A DNA stretch of 64,000 nt, taken from contig WTXD01000022.1 in assembly GCA_022496205.1 (NCBI GenBank), positions 124,001 through 188,000 on the forward strand. The letters run 5' to 3'. Source of the stretch: Gloeopeniophorella convolvens (taxonomy: Eukaryota; Basidiomycota; Agaricomycetes; Russulales). Made by a program: the position numbers and the translations under genes. Shown piece after piece: positions 12,674 through 28,400 of the stretch. The notes beneath the pieces were generated by a model. That model was not told the DNA's origin, did no database searches, and was given only the letters and a program-made list of their open reading frames with translations. How positions within the stretch are numbered: the first letter of the stretch is position 1; the number at the start of each line of letters is the position of its first letter.

Positions 12674-13004
12674 TCGGTTTTGGATCCATTTGGGTTCCCA
12701 GTCTCCGAATCTATATGCGCGGCTGGGACATCTTCGAGCATATTTCTACTAGTGAAGTTAGTTGCTTACATCGTTGCCTAAATCCCCCTTGTCGTTGGAT
12801 ACCCTTTCTGAAGTAAATTATAATAGTGTTCACACGGTGCCTCACCTTGTTTCCCGTGGGGGTCAAAGTGCACTTGGGTATATCCGACGGGTGCAGGCAA
12901 CATGACGATAGAGAAAAGGACCCGTTACATTATGTGTCGCAACTCGATTCGAAATGACAAAGCACTCTACACTACGAGCCAAGAGCGCCCGGGAGCAGCC
13001 GCAA
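12674..13004. other. Convergent intergenic region between the Ca2+/H+ exchanger and FOX2 genes
   Basis: The two genes end towards each other, so this 331-bp stretch holds both 3' untranslated regions. An AT-rich part around 12800-12830 (taaattataatag) is a plausible polyadenylation region. No gene seen. Confidence 0.5.
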
Positions 13005-17127
<4,123 letters not shown>

Positions 17128-18111
17128 GGTGGGGGTGATAGTGGGAGGTTGCAGAGATGATGAGGGAATTAAGAGGGGCGGTCGAGGCTTTCAAGTGATA
17201 TTCCGGGATTTTAGGCTCGGACTCTGCGGGGCAAGCTATGATGACGGCCCGACATGTGATATGTATGATACCGAACCCCGGAGGCATCCGACGGGACGGG
17301 ACAACCGGAGCTCGTTACCCCGCACTCGGCATCAACAACTTGGATCAATCAGCTGAATGACGTTGAACAGCGTCGAACACAACTTGGATAATAAATACGC
17401 AGAGGCGGCGCTCGGCGCGGATGTATTTACATCGATTGCAGTATGCATACATCCTGATGCTGTGATGTGTCCCAAAGGAAATGAGGAATGGCATCGCAAA
17501 GAGGGCTCGGGGGGCTGAAAAACGGAATAGCGGGAAAACTACAAGTAATAGAAACAGGAAACGCAAGGTCGACAAAGCAAGGCCGCCAGAAAGGTGTGCT
17601 TAGGGTGGTAACACGCATTGGTGCCGTCAAAGACGACATGCAGCGCAAACAAACGAGGGAGCTTCGGAGACGAGAACGCGAGCTTGTCGAGAAAACATAT
17701 CAACACAGGGAAGATTCGGGACATATCCAACATTGGAACGACGAGAGCCAATCCCGCTGATGGATCGGATTGAAACTGCAAAGGTAGGCGCAGCGATTGT
17801 TGCATGAACACTTTTGCGAGGTGGCCATGCATTGGGTTTCCGACAGCGAAGAAAGCGAGATTGACATAAGATGGGGGAGATGATGGCATGAGATGCATGA
17901 GATGGTTGAGTGTGGGAGGGTGATTGCACAAGAGAGTTGACTGCACAAAATGACGGAAAGCTTGACAGGGCGAGTAGATTAAGACAGCGACGAGGGATGG
18001 GCTTCAACAAGCAAGTGTGGGCTCAATATACGGGGAGATGCATGCGAGGGATAAGAGATGTTGAAGATGCAATATTCGAGAGCGCGTTCGGGTGTCCGGA
18101 GACGGGGTGAA
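17128..18111. other. Intergenic: FOX2 promoter and 3' flank of the cyclin gene
   Basis: Both neighbours run on minus, so the left side should hold the FOX2 promoter and the right side the cyclin 3' UTR. Short open frames here (for example 17488-17760) have no recognisable content. Confidence 0.5.
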
Positions 18112-19879
18112 TTACGCCAGCACCATGCCTTCAACTTGCTTGACCTGCTCCCGAGCCTTCTCCCAGGCATACACGGCGGCCTTGAGGAATTTCTTGTTCA
18201 TATACTTCGCGTACAGGTAGGTCTTCCTGAATCCGGGCTCCGCGATCTTCTCTACGAGCATCCAGTAGCCGGGTTCGATCTGCTCCTCAGTGAAGCCAGA
18301 GTAAAAAACGAACGCGTCGTTCTGGAGGGCAAGCAAATTAGCTTTCACGTGACGAGGTATCCTCCAACGAAGCAGGCACGTACCCAATTTCCACCCAGCA
18401 TTCTCCGCGCCGTGTACATGCCAATCGCCGCGATCATGCTTGGCTTGACACGCAAGAACCGATGATCAAGTAGAGTCACCTCTGTAAGAAACTTGCACAG
18501 CGTCCGTGTCTGAATGTCGAAGTCGTCCGCATGACTGATCTTGCGCATCCAGCTGTACGGCGAGCAGTAGTGCGAGATGTTGAAATCGAGGGTCTGCAGC
18601 ACAATCCGCTCTCCCTTGAGAATCTCCTCTTTCGTGTAGCCTTCCTCTGTCATGAAGACGAACTCCTTAGCTGAAGGGGCAAGGATCTCCTCGTACTTGG
18701 AGGCGATGAACATCGCAGTCACGCCGACGAGCTGGAGTTTGACCAAGGATACCGTGCGGCGAGACAGGAAGCGGTCAACGATGTTAATGGCGGTCCACAG
18801 TGTCTCAGGAAGCATGTGATAGCGAAGGTGAACTTGCAAGAGCCAATCGACAAGGGTCTGGCGCATCGGCCAGGTAAGCTCCTTCTGCGCGTCCATATAA
18901 TTCGGCGTAGGCATAATGGAATCCTTTGACATGCTCAGCAATGAACACAGAAGGCATAGCACAAGCTCACCTCTAAATCGCCCATGTACTGGAAGATTTC
19001 GTCCGCGTATTCGGAGTACATGGTGACGTCGTATTCTTCATCCTCGGCGTCGAACCTTGCGCACACCTCATCAATCTCACGTTGGAACCTCGCAGCATGG
19101 TTGGGTGAGGCCTCGGGCCAGATGTACTCGTAAGCTTCCAGCTCCTCCGTGGGAACTAGGTTTTCTACGACCTCTGCACGGTCCTGTTCTTCAATCATTA
19201 TCTCGAGATCCTCATCGCCAACGATGACGACATCGTCCATCGAATGGCGCGCGGGTTCATACACCTCCTCGATGTCCATGTCCTCTTCTGCGTCACTGAA
19301 GCGGGCATCGTCCTCGACGGGAGCGACAGGTGGTTCGGGTTGGATGAAGACGCGCGGAAGTGGGGCCGACTGAGCCAAGGGAGGACGTTGAGGCAGCGTG
19401 TTATGTGCTCCAGCTGTGGTCGGTTGCACGGAAGATGCCACGGATTTGGCAGCCAGGGGTACACGCTGGGGGCCATCCGCAACCGAGGATGACCGGAGGC
19501 GCTTCTGGCCAACCTCTGGAGCCTTGTCTTTGTTGAGCTTTGACTTGGAGTTCTTAAACGCCAAGCTAAGCATCCAACGCAGAGAAACCCAGTCCCCAAC
19601 ACACCTTACGGTTGACGGCAACCTCCCCAAGGGCAGGACGTTGGACCGCAGTCGCCTTGGATGAGGTGGCAGCGGAGGCACCGACACGGATGCCGCCAGG
19701 TAGGGTGATGCCAATCGACTGACGCAGCTTGCTTGTTGCATTCTCGTCTGGGTTCTTTGGGCGGTGGATACCAGTCCGGTTACGCAATGGGAGCTAATGG
19801 GACAAAGGATATGGCAAAGCGCCTGTGAGCATGTGGCGAGCAATGGACAGAAAGTGCGAATGCGTACACGATGAGCCAT
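18112..19879 (-). CDS. B-type mitotic cyclin
   Basis: Activates the Cdc2/Cdk1 kinase for entry into mitosis. Exons: 19879-19868 (12 nt, MAHR), 19793-19605, 19552-18971, 18923-18384, 18321-18112; all junctions keep the frame, giving 510 residues. RPALGEVAVN near residues 56-65 is a destruction box. Acidic and Pro-rich sequence follows to about residue 261. The cyclin box then begins with PTPNYMDAQKEL and the signature MRQTLVDWLLQVHLRY, followed by FIASKYEEI and LQTLDFNISHYCSPYSWMRK. The C-terminal cyclin fold runs to MVLA. Fungi usually have one or two B-type cyclins of this size (Clb/Cdc13). The exon 3 acceptor is AAG, chosen because the alternative TAG breaks the frame. Confidence 0.94.
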
Positions 19880-20763
19880 CTAAGTCCCCGAGGAAAACAG
19901 CACAGTAAAGAAGAGATGATGATGATGATGATAGCTTGGAGGAAGGTTGGAAGGTTTAAAGGTTGGAAGATAGACAAATAGAGACAATGAACAGGCAGAG
20001 ACGACGACAGACCGGGGGCGGGAGAAGAGAGGTTAAGATAAAAAGATGAGAAAGCCCCGGAAGATATAGGTGGGAGACAACGACCACAATTTGGTGGTCG
20101 GAAACGGTGTGGACAAAGTCAGCCGTTGGTTGTGTTCACAACTTCGACGCCAGACACAACTCTCAACCACCCACGTGACCGAAACTAACATCTCCAAATA
20201 ACGCGTCGACGCGTCGAACGCGCGTGACACTCCTTCCTGATCTCTCCTCGCCGCTTTGCTTCCCCGCTCTAGCACACCTTTTCTCTCCATACCACCGGCA
20301 TTCGCAGGTTTTTCTGTATTTCTTACCTCTTGCAGTGCCGCAGTTGGAATCAAGCCCGACAGCGCCGTCCCCTACGCAGGAGTAATGCCGTGATGCGAGC
20401 GCGTGCAATACGTCAGATTACCGGCCCAAAGCGCTCGGAAGCTGGGCCGGAATTGGCACCAGTGTCTGATGTCAACCATACCCAACCAATGATCACACTC
20501 AACCAGACGCTCAATCAAATGACAGCAACATACGCACTATCGTGCATCTGACATTGCACACCGCCAGAGCAAACTACCGTGGTCCTGTCTCCTTCAGAGG
20601 CCTTCACGTCGAAGATCTCGAGCCACGTGTGGCCACCAGTCGGCTATTTAAACGGAACGGAACGTAAGCCATGTGGCTCTCAGCAGCGGCCGGCGAGCGA
20701 GGCCAGATGGCAGACACTGTCACACACCTTCCGTAATTATTACACTCATCGGCTATACAGTCT
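19880..20763. other. Intergenic: cyclin promoter and 3' flank of the FHA/G-patch gene
   Basis: Contains a (GAT)6 microsatellite just upstream of the cyclin start and a purine-rich plus strand to about 20045, which is pyrimidine-rich in the sense of the cyclin gene. No gene recognised at 20050-20763. Confidence 0.5.
19915..19932. repeat. (GAT)6 trinucleotide microsatellite
   Basis: Six perfect GAT units lie about 35 bp upstream of the cyclin start codon, in its presumed 5' untranslated region or promoter. Confidence 0.85.
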
Positions 20764-22194
20764 CTAAATCCGCTTTGCCTCTTCCCAGCGTCGCTGCATC
20801 TTCAAGTCCGAAGGTACCCTATGGGTTGCTATTCCAATACCTGCTCTATTCGATGTCGCAGTCAACTCCAGTGGCTCGGTCAGCCTTGCCCTGTCGGCGT
20901 CGTTCGGTGCTTCTGGCAACCCCAAGGTCGTGCCCGGCTCCCAGCCTTGCTTCATAAGCAGCCGATGCCCGACGTTTGCAGACCCAAGTGGAGCGGGTGT
21001 TGCGGATCGAGGGGATTCCAATTCGGTAAGCGAGGGGGTTGCCGGGTTGGAAACGCGAAGCGCATACGACGGAAGTGACACCGGTTGAAGGCCAGGGGTG
21101 TCTGCTGCAGAGGGCGGGTGCAAAGCCCGGCGCCGTGCGGAACGGTCCACGTAGGTCGAGGTGCGGGAAGATTCGTCGAGCTGGAGTGCGCTGTGGTGAT
21201 CATCCCCATGTCGACTGAGCAGACTGTGCTTCAATGAAGTCAACGCTTTCTTCACATCGCGCGGAGGCACCGCCCCGGTCGATTCTTCGCTGTGCCCGCG
21301 TTTTTGCTTGTTAGGGATAATTGTTGCGTCGCCTTTCTGCTGGGAGAACAACGGGATCACGTCGCTAGTGTCCTGCGCAGACATTGAACAGTCAACGCAG
21401 GGCAGCTGGCTCGCGTGAATGTGGACCACAAAGTTAGTGGTTCCGAGGGACAATCTATCCAGATGCTGTACTCGCTTGGGCATGCTTGCGATCCGAGGCG
21501 CAGACAGCCTCGCACCTTTCACCGCTTGGTCAGAGCTGATGAATGTCCCATGTTTTGATCCCATATCTACGACCGCCCACTCATGCCGGTGGGGATCCCA
21601 GAATAAGGTTGCATGAAGCTTGGAGACCTCCATATCCTTCAGTCGAATTCTCGGTGTGCCGAAGCCTGGGGGCGCAGGGTCTCGCCCGAACTGGGCTTCC
21701 GTGTACCCGTCGAGCACAACAAGCCGTTTTTTCCGCGGGATATGTTTACTCTCCCGGACAACGAGGCGGCAGATGGGAATGTCTTTAGGGCTGCTTGAAC
21801 TGGCTTGTGCGTGGAAGTCGGAATGGGGATCGTTGTCGTCGTCTCCGGGGAACTCATACGCGGGATCATATGCCACTGGATTCCCGGGCGAGGCATCGCC
21901 TGGCATGTTCTCTTGGAGATAGTGAGGAACGATAATGAGCCGACGAAGGACTGTAGGCTGGCTAGCGTCCGAGTGATAGTCGGGGGTGAGGCCAGTGCAG
22001 CGATTGCAGGACTGGGTCCCTCTGGGTCCGCTCCGGTCGGGCCGGAGCCGAGGCGCGTGGCCGCGGCATTGTTCCGAGGCGCCCAAGTATCCTTGACCCT
22101 GGCCTTGACCCCGGTGGTCAACTCTAGTCTCTGAGAGCCTCGGCGGCCCCCCAGCGTCTGGTGTATCATCGAAGCCTATACTCACTCGGCTCAT
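20764..22194 (-). CDS. FHA and G-patch domain protein
   Basis: A single uninterrupted frame of 476 residues from ATG at 22194. Residues ~140-260 form a forkhead-associated domain, a phosphothreonine reader: FGRD (Gly170, Arg171), VSKLHATLFW (Ser191, His194) and GSKHGTFI are the core binding residues. Residues ~405-455 form a G-patch: VGHRLLMKQGWEPGTTLG, then NRAGIG. G-patch proteins usually bind RNA or activate DEAH helicases; the FHA plus G-patch order recalls AGGF1-like proteins. The N-terminal ~130 residues and the linker are disordered and rich in Gly/Gln or Ser/Pro. It shares a 56-bp start-to-start gap with the XLF gene. The molecular role in fungi is not known to me. Confidence 0.88.
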   Translation of the reverse strand: MSRVSIGFDDTPDAGGPPRLSETRVDHRGQGQGQGYLGASEQCRGHAPRLRPDRSGPRGTQSCNRCTGLTPDYHSDASQPTVLRRLIIVPHYLQENMPGDASPGNPVAYDPAYEFPGDDDNDPHSDFHAQASSSSPKDIPICRLVVRESKHIPRKKRLVVLDGYTEAQFGRDPAPPGFGTPRIRLKDMEVSKLHATLFWDPHRHEWAVVDMGSKHGTFISSDQAVKGARLSAPRIASMPKRVQHLDRLSLGTTNFVVHIHASQLPCVDCSMSAQDTSDVIPLFSQQKGDATIIPNKQKRGHSEESTGAVPPRDVKKALTSLKHSLLSRHGDDHHSALQLDESSRTSTYVDRSARRRALHPPSAADTPGLQPVSLPSYALRVSNPATPSLTELESPRSATPAPLGSANVGHRLLMKQGWEPGTTLGLPEAPNDADRARLTEPLELTATSNRAGIGIATHRVPSDLKMQRRWEEAKRI

Positions 22195-22250
22195 ACCATC
22201 TTATACACGGCTTGCGTGATCAGCTGCCCCGTTCTTAGGCTATAAATTAG
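22195..22250. promoter_or_regulatory. Very short bidirectional promoter between the FHA/G-patch and XLF genes
   Basis: Only 56 bp lie between the two start codons (22194 on minus, 22251 on plus). A TATAAAT at 22241-22247 is too close to the XLF ATG to be its usual TATA box. Core promoter elements of each gene must overlap the other transcript. Confidence 0.6.
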
Positions 22251-24099
22251 ATGAACGAATTCACGGAGGTTAGCTACATGCCGTCCCCGCGAGGGACCAC
22301 CGTACTCAAAATGCTTCCGTAGGACCATTCGAAGCACCTCCTGTCGAAGGAGTGGTTGGTCAAAGTTGATGGCGCGAAGTCTGTTCCGTATCTCATGGTT
22401 CGTCGCTTACTACTGGGAGCGCCACGTACCTGACACAATGTGTCCCCTAGTAGAAGGTACACGCGACGCTGGCGGATCAGAGCTGCGTGTTTCTGATCAC
22501 AGATACTAGGACCGTATGGGTTGAGGGTGCGTTTCCAAGTCGACCATATCCCCGGTTTTGTATGCTCACTGTCCCACTCTGCAGCGTTGTCGAAACAGCA
22601 ATTATTGCGTCGCTGGTCAACGCTAGATCCAAGCATGACCGCACATCACCTGACGAGGCTCGAAGAAGATGACTGGCTTGATCAAGTTCTACAATCCCTC
22701 ATGGATGTTCATTCACTCGGCGTGATGGATGATCTGTCTTTTGATGTCGTCGAGTCGCGTTACTCAGTATGGCGTAGTTTCACTTGCCCGTTTCAAGCTC
22801 ACTGTCCTCATAGGATATGGCCTTCGAACTCCGAGGCGACGCACTCAAATGGCGCTGGGAAACCTTTTCCATTGGCCCTAGACAGTCTGCAGACGTACTC
22901 TCGAAGCATCTTATTACTCCCCTTCTCAGTGCCGTATACCTAGCTTTCACTTCTCCGGAGGCGATCAGCGGGATCTCCGAGAACAATCTGGAAAAGGTAG
23001 GCCGAACTTATACCATTCAAGCCCTGGGACCCCGTTTTGATTTGACGCGGGCCAAATCCCTGCCTCGTGTCGGCGCGATTGGGGTTGGGCAGTGGCGCCC
23101 AGGGATACGAGTCCTTGGTTGTTACCATTTACCTCCATCTCTGCGCGTCTCCCCCGCCTTGATCCCACTCGACTAGGCCCGCGGTTTCGTCCACTCCAAA
23201 ATGTCGCTCTGGATCGCATAGCCACGGATTCTGATCGATCTATACAGGCCGTTGACCAAATAGGTCGAACAGCACGCCGGAGTATGGACACGCACATCAG
23301 GAACATATTCATGCATCCGCAGATATCCACCAGCCTCCGCCGTATATCGGCGCTCTTCGACTTCAGCACGAACCTACGTATGTTATTGTTATTTATTTGA
23401 ATGCGGCGCTACCTGCTTATTTACTGGATGCACCCCAAAGCGGCTATTATTGCCAACGTGGAACGGCTAGACCTCAGTCTGCCCACCGCAGGGCCCGTAG
23501 GAAGCAGGTCGTTGCCATCTGGTCGCCCAGCACCCTATGTTCCGCCCGCCCAGGGAGACCAAACGAGGTCTCTCAGTCTACCTGTGGGTGTTCCACCTGC
23601 CGACCTCCCACCTGACTAACTAATGTGCCCTGTTCATCGATTGAACTAGGCGGCGCCGGTATCGGAAGACGAAGCCTCGATGAAGCCTCCCCAGCGGAGT
23701 CCGGAAAAGCCGGCACCTGCCCAGGCAAAGACGATGGTCTCAACCACTGAGACCGACGACGATGACGACAACTCCTTGGTACCGTTCCGCAGAAACCCGG
23801 GAAAGGGCAAACCAATGGCTCATCCGAAGGCCCCTGCTGCCCAAACCAAGCCCCCGCCGCGACTCGCGAGGCCCGCCTCGCCGGCATTGCGCTCTCAGGC
23901 ATCGGCTTCGGCGGCGCGAAGCGCCGTGCCTTCGAAGGTGCCTTCATATGACTCCGACTCTCCGCCGCGCCCGAACAAAAGAGCCAAATCCAAACGACAA
24001 TCATCCAGCAGCGATGAGAGCGGGGACGGTGCCATGCATGGCAGGACGGGTCGGCGAGGCACACGACAGCCCATCAAGCGCGGGGGACGGAGATTCTAA
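22251..24099 (+). CDS. XLF/Nej1-type non-homologous end-joining factor
   Basis: A scaffold for ligase IV-XRCC4 in DNA double-strand-break repair. Eight exons, all phase-consistent: 22251-22268, 22323-22397, 22454-22526, 22585-22766, 22814-22996, 23248-23377, 23441-23583, 23650-24099, giving 417 residues. The head domain reads HLLSKEWLVKVDGAKSVPYL, then SCVFLITDTRTVWVE and LSKQQLLRRWSTLDPS. Next comes LRGDALKWRWETF and SKHLITPLLSAVYLAF, which matches the XLF head-to-stalk block (xFYWxF, HLIRPLM). After the stalk the tail is disordered and Pro/Ser/Lys-rich, with a bipartite basic stretch (NKRAKSKRQ). It ends PIKRGGRRF, a basic patch plus terminal Phe like XLF Ku-binding motifs. The first exon is 18 nt. 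The 256-nt fifth intron is the least certain. Confidence 0.85.
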
Positions 24100-24861
24100 A
24101 ACCTATTCCATATTAGCAGCAGATCGCCCAAGAGCTCATCCCTGCTGCTTCGCATATGAGGAGGTCCACGTCGGTGGTTCTATTATATTATTACATTCGC
24201 CACCTCCGTGGGGGCCGTGTGGACTGTCACTTCGCCTGGTGTTTGCGGTGGACAACGGAATATTTGGCATAAGTGACACCCTTATCGGAGTCTTCTCATG
24301 GGACTCGTGTGGCTGAGCCTTCGGTGCTTCTCAACCTGAAGCGAACTGAACGCATTGACGGCAAGGTCATGCAACGCGGGCAGGTGCTCTGTTGCCCTCA
24401 TGAATGGATTCTGTCGACGCATGGGTGTTCGAGGGTGCAATAATAGCCTTCTAATGGAACTGCATCAACGGAAGAGTTTCCGAAGCAGCTGTGTTGGAAC
24501 CTTCAGGGCGGTTCGCTGCACACCCCCGAGGGCACACATATCTAAGCGGGGTTATGCGCGCCCGATTCAATGGACGAAAGTGCGGCATCCATCCCAAGAG
24601 CCACTTCCTTCAGCGCGGAGATGGAGTAACTGCGGTTGCCTCGACGGGCGTGACACTTGTGATGCATGTGATGTTTGATGAACGCCGCAGCGCAAGGCCA
24701 AATTATGGCTACGAATACAAATGAGATTGCATGTATGGAAGTATGGATCGTACGGTAATAGGATTTCGAACACAAAGCAGAGTGCAGAGCGGGACAGCGG
24801 CGGATGACAGCGAGGGGGGTGTTCCGAGTAAGAAGGGGTGAGGGCCATATGGCCCTGCCAA
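24100..24861. other. Intergenic 3' flank of XLF, no recognised gene
   Basis: An AT-rich patch at 24180-24195 may serve XLF polyadenylation. Short frames on both strands have no recognisable motif. Confidence 0.45.
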
Positions 24862-25302
24862 TTAACGGCGTCGACCGCGATCGTAATTAGCTTCCTTGCA
24901 GTTGTCGCACTGCTCTTGGAACAGGTTCAACACACGTCGATCATCGAATATAGCCTGTGGCACGAAAACAGCGTGACAAGACGTCAACGTCGTGATCAGC
25001 ATCGGACAGGTAGCGCGCGAAAGGGTCATACTCGACTGCAGAAGCACGAGCGTGCCGTCTTGTGCTTGTGTGCACCACTGTGAAAACAGTCTGGCGAGCC
25101 ACAATCTGTTCTGTTCCCTGTGGAGTATAGCCGGACGTAGTGCTGTGTCAGCGTGACAATGACGAAGTCAGGAACGATCTTCTTGATCAAAGATGGGACG
25201 TACCCCACATCCCCGGTATTGGTTTCCAAAGCTGAGGATAGTCGTCTTCAGAATCAGACAAGACCCTACCACGTCATCCAAGGACTGTGTAGCACACACC
25301 AT
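24862..25302 (-). CDS. Possible small hypothetical gene
   Basis: Weak candidate. ATG at 25302 lies about 140 bp downstream of a TATAAAG box (minus strand). A stretch reading SDSEDDYPQLWKPIPGMWG can be spliced through a GTACGT donor to an acceptor after GCTGACACAG. From there the frame stays open to TAA at 24862, ending CDNCKEANYDRGRRR. A second frame through the same stretch also looks coding-like (YDPFARYLSDADHDV), so the structure is unsettled and a one-base error is possible. I recognise no family. Composition differs from the gene-poor DNA on its right. Confidence 0.3.
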
Positions 25303-25441
25303 TCTTCTTTACACATATCGAAGGGTTGAGCGGGGAGGAGGATGCTCGACAGGATAGCACGGCTCTGCGGAGGGGCAGGTGCTCGATGACAGCGAGGAGT
25401 TGCAAAGCGGAATGGCAGAGAGTGCGCGTCCACTGAGAGGC

Positions 25442-25448
25442 TTTATAT
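25442..25448 (-). promoter_or_regulatory. TATA-box-like element upstream of the candidate gene at 24862-25302
   Basis: The minus strand reads TGATATAAAGCC here, about 140 bp before an ATG at 25302, with a C/T-rich leader between. The spacing is normal for a fungal promoter, but the gene itself is uncertain. Confidence 0.35.
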
Positions 25449-28400
25449 CAGTGCGGAGAAAGGCAACATAGCTTATTGCTATCGGCCTTGTAAGCGCCCA
25501 TCGTTGAATCCACTACGGCAGATGGGGAACTCGACCCGAGATCCCGGCTTGAATACGAGGGCCGGAAGGAAGCAAGGGGGATCTAAGCGGGATCATATGT
25601 CCGTCCGTCGCCGCCATTGTCCTGTGCAAGGATACGAATTAAGTAATGTGGACGCTCAAGTATACGAGATGGTGACGAGCAAAGGTGATCGCAGTCCAGC
25701 CTGGGCGCCACGTCGCGAAGATCGGCTATAGATCAGCAAACGTGGAGGTAGACATAACGTGGATTGGGAACACAGCGGCTGACGGTGCTCGCCACGACTG
25801 GGACATGCTAGAACGGGTCCCGTTTAGGGAACCCCGTTGAGGTTCTGCGGGTCAGGCATCTGCTCTTCCTCCGAATCTTTTTGTCATGTGTCAAGATTCA
25901 CACCTGGTCGCAGACTCGGAAACTGGATATTTCCTCTTGTTATCTCTATGGCGTCTCCCTGTAATCAGTGTTCCTTTCGGACACAACGGCAGTGTCCCCG
26001 TGACTAACGCCGGGACATCATCCGTGGCTTGGGAATCTAACATCGCTCCGGTGTGTTCTTTATCACGGGCGCGCTTGACCCGGTGGTACAGAGTGAACTG
26101 GGATAAATGTGGGCCGTCGCACAGCGACTGATGTCACAATCTCGGTCAACCGGGGCCTGACCTTGACTGACGCCCTGAAGACAAAACCGGCACAAATGCT
26201 TGGCTGCGCTCCGAGCCCTCGGTGACAGTGCACTAATTTGAGTATAGCTCGATATCTTGAGCCGATCGGGCCACGGACCGGGCGCTTGGCGTCCACTTGG
26301 TCAGCTTCTGATTGAGCCACATCCTGGAGTCATTGTGCCAGTGCCTCATTTAACGATGGGAAATTGTTTTACCTCTCATCCCGCTTGACCGAGGGAACAG
26401 TTTGCAACATGAACGGGGCTGCCGCACAATATTCCACTCGGGAATGCTTAATGTCCCTGGGCCCCGGCCCCGAAGTGTGAGCGGCTTCGCCCGCACGGGA
26501 TCATGGGCCCTGTCACGAGGAAGAGTAAGCATGCACACCTGCACGTTCAGCGGCAAAGAGTCGGACTGAGAACTTCCCCGCAGTGCACGGGGCGTGTGAC
26601 TACAAAGTTTGAAAGCATCAAATCGGGGCATGGTATTTCAGTCGGTCGACGCTGGGCGACTCAATGCGAATCGCGGCGAGGGGCCTCCAGCGAAGCCGGT
26701 CCAGCACTAGATGACATCACCCCTCATCGCATTCAGGTGCATTCCGACGCGAGACGATCATCGAAGGGCGGCCCAGGAGGACGCTGCTGTCAAGAAGCTG
26801 ACAGTAAGGGAGTCGTGATCATCGGAGAGGTCGGAGAATAATGAGGGCCAGACATACAGAACAGCTATTCGCGCACTATCCGCACGTCAAGGATGATATG
26901 ATAAACCGGGCTGATTCATTCGCCTTCAACTAGGCAGGACTGTATTGAGGTTAGAGTGATCTCGACCTTGACTAGTGACTCGTAAGGATGAGAAGCCAAT
27001 GATTGCAACCCCGAGCTGTGGAGCTGACAAGCCGGACCCATTGGCAAACCCCGGAACGGCACAGGACCTGCGTGCTAGGATCACGCGCTCAACAGGCGCG
27101 ACGTCCGCAATTCAGTTGGGGCGGAACCAAGTAAGTTGGGTTCGACTAGAGTCATTCCAGGCAATGGCGAGGTCTTCATATTGACAACAACCGCCTTCTC
27201 GAAGGCGCGGCGACGACCACTACGTGAGAGAGCTGAACGGGCACCGAGTTGGCCCTGTGTATAGACATGCAAACGCCCCTAGAGTCGTAAGTATGTGGAG
27301 AAGAGGCTAGATGTCGGAAAGTCCGACGGTTCGGACAGTAAGGACGTGGAAATAAGAAAGCACGGTAGAGTCGCGAGGGGCCAGGCGGGACCCCGTGGCA
27401 AACCGGATGGCGCCAAACATGCGTCAACGACACCTCGGATGCAGAACAGCAGTGCGATTTCAAGTTCGATCATCCCGGCAATTCGAGGGACCTGCAAACC
27501 AATGGCCACCCAATCGCGCCAACAACGCTTCCTTCGAGTCGTTTGCGCTGGCCCAAGTTTCCAGGATGGTATGCTAATGATATATGTGGCTTTATTCCAG
27601 CGAGTCCCTCTTGTCGATTTGTTCGGATCGCGCGCTGACAAGATTCGTGGTAGATCTCTATATGAACTTGGACTGCCAGCGGCGTTTGCGTGGTTACTGC
27701 CGCCTTGACTCGGGCTATTGGCATATTGACACAGGCGCCAAATCCGCAGTGATTCTCTTCACCACCCGAACCCTTGTTACACGCTTCTTCGGTCCTCGGG
27801 CAACACGTTTGTTTGAATTGTACGTCCGACATCTACCCACGGAACGACGAGGCTGTTTCTGTTTAGAAGATCGTTTTCTCAGAGCGTCAAATCCACTCCA
27901 AGGTACCGGCCACAAATTCACGTTTGTCCCACAATCGCGGGCTCCGCGTGGGCCTGAGATGTCGATCACGTTCAACCGTCCAACCCCAAGCCTTATCGGC
28001 TCCCCTAAGCGCTCAGTCCCGTGCGACACGTTGAGTCCCCCATCCTTCCGTGAAGTCTGCATGTGCCACCTCCACTTATCTGTGCGGCACGCTTCCGGCC
28101 AATTTTCGGCCAGTGACCAGTGGGTCCATACTTAGTGCTTCCCCGCAGAACATTCATGCAGTGCTTGAGCCTGTCTTGGGCTTTACTTTACCCCCTACAC
28201 GAACCTTCAACATCCTCAAGGGGTGTGCTTCAGCACAGAAGCTTTGTCGTCGTCAAATCGCTCATCCGGGATTTGCTTTGCCTTTATCGCTGCGTTTGAT
28301 CACGGTCTCATCCACGTCTCGTTCGTTGCAGGATTCAGTTACGCAACCATGAGTGCCTGTGTTACAAAACCCTGCATCAGGCAAGAATCCAATCACCGGG

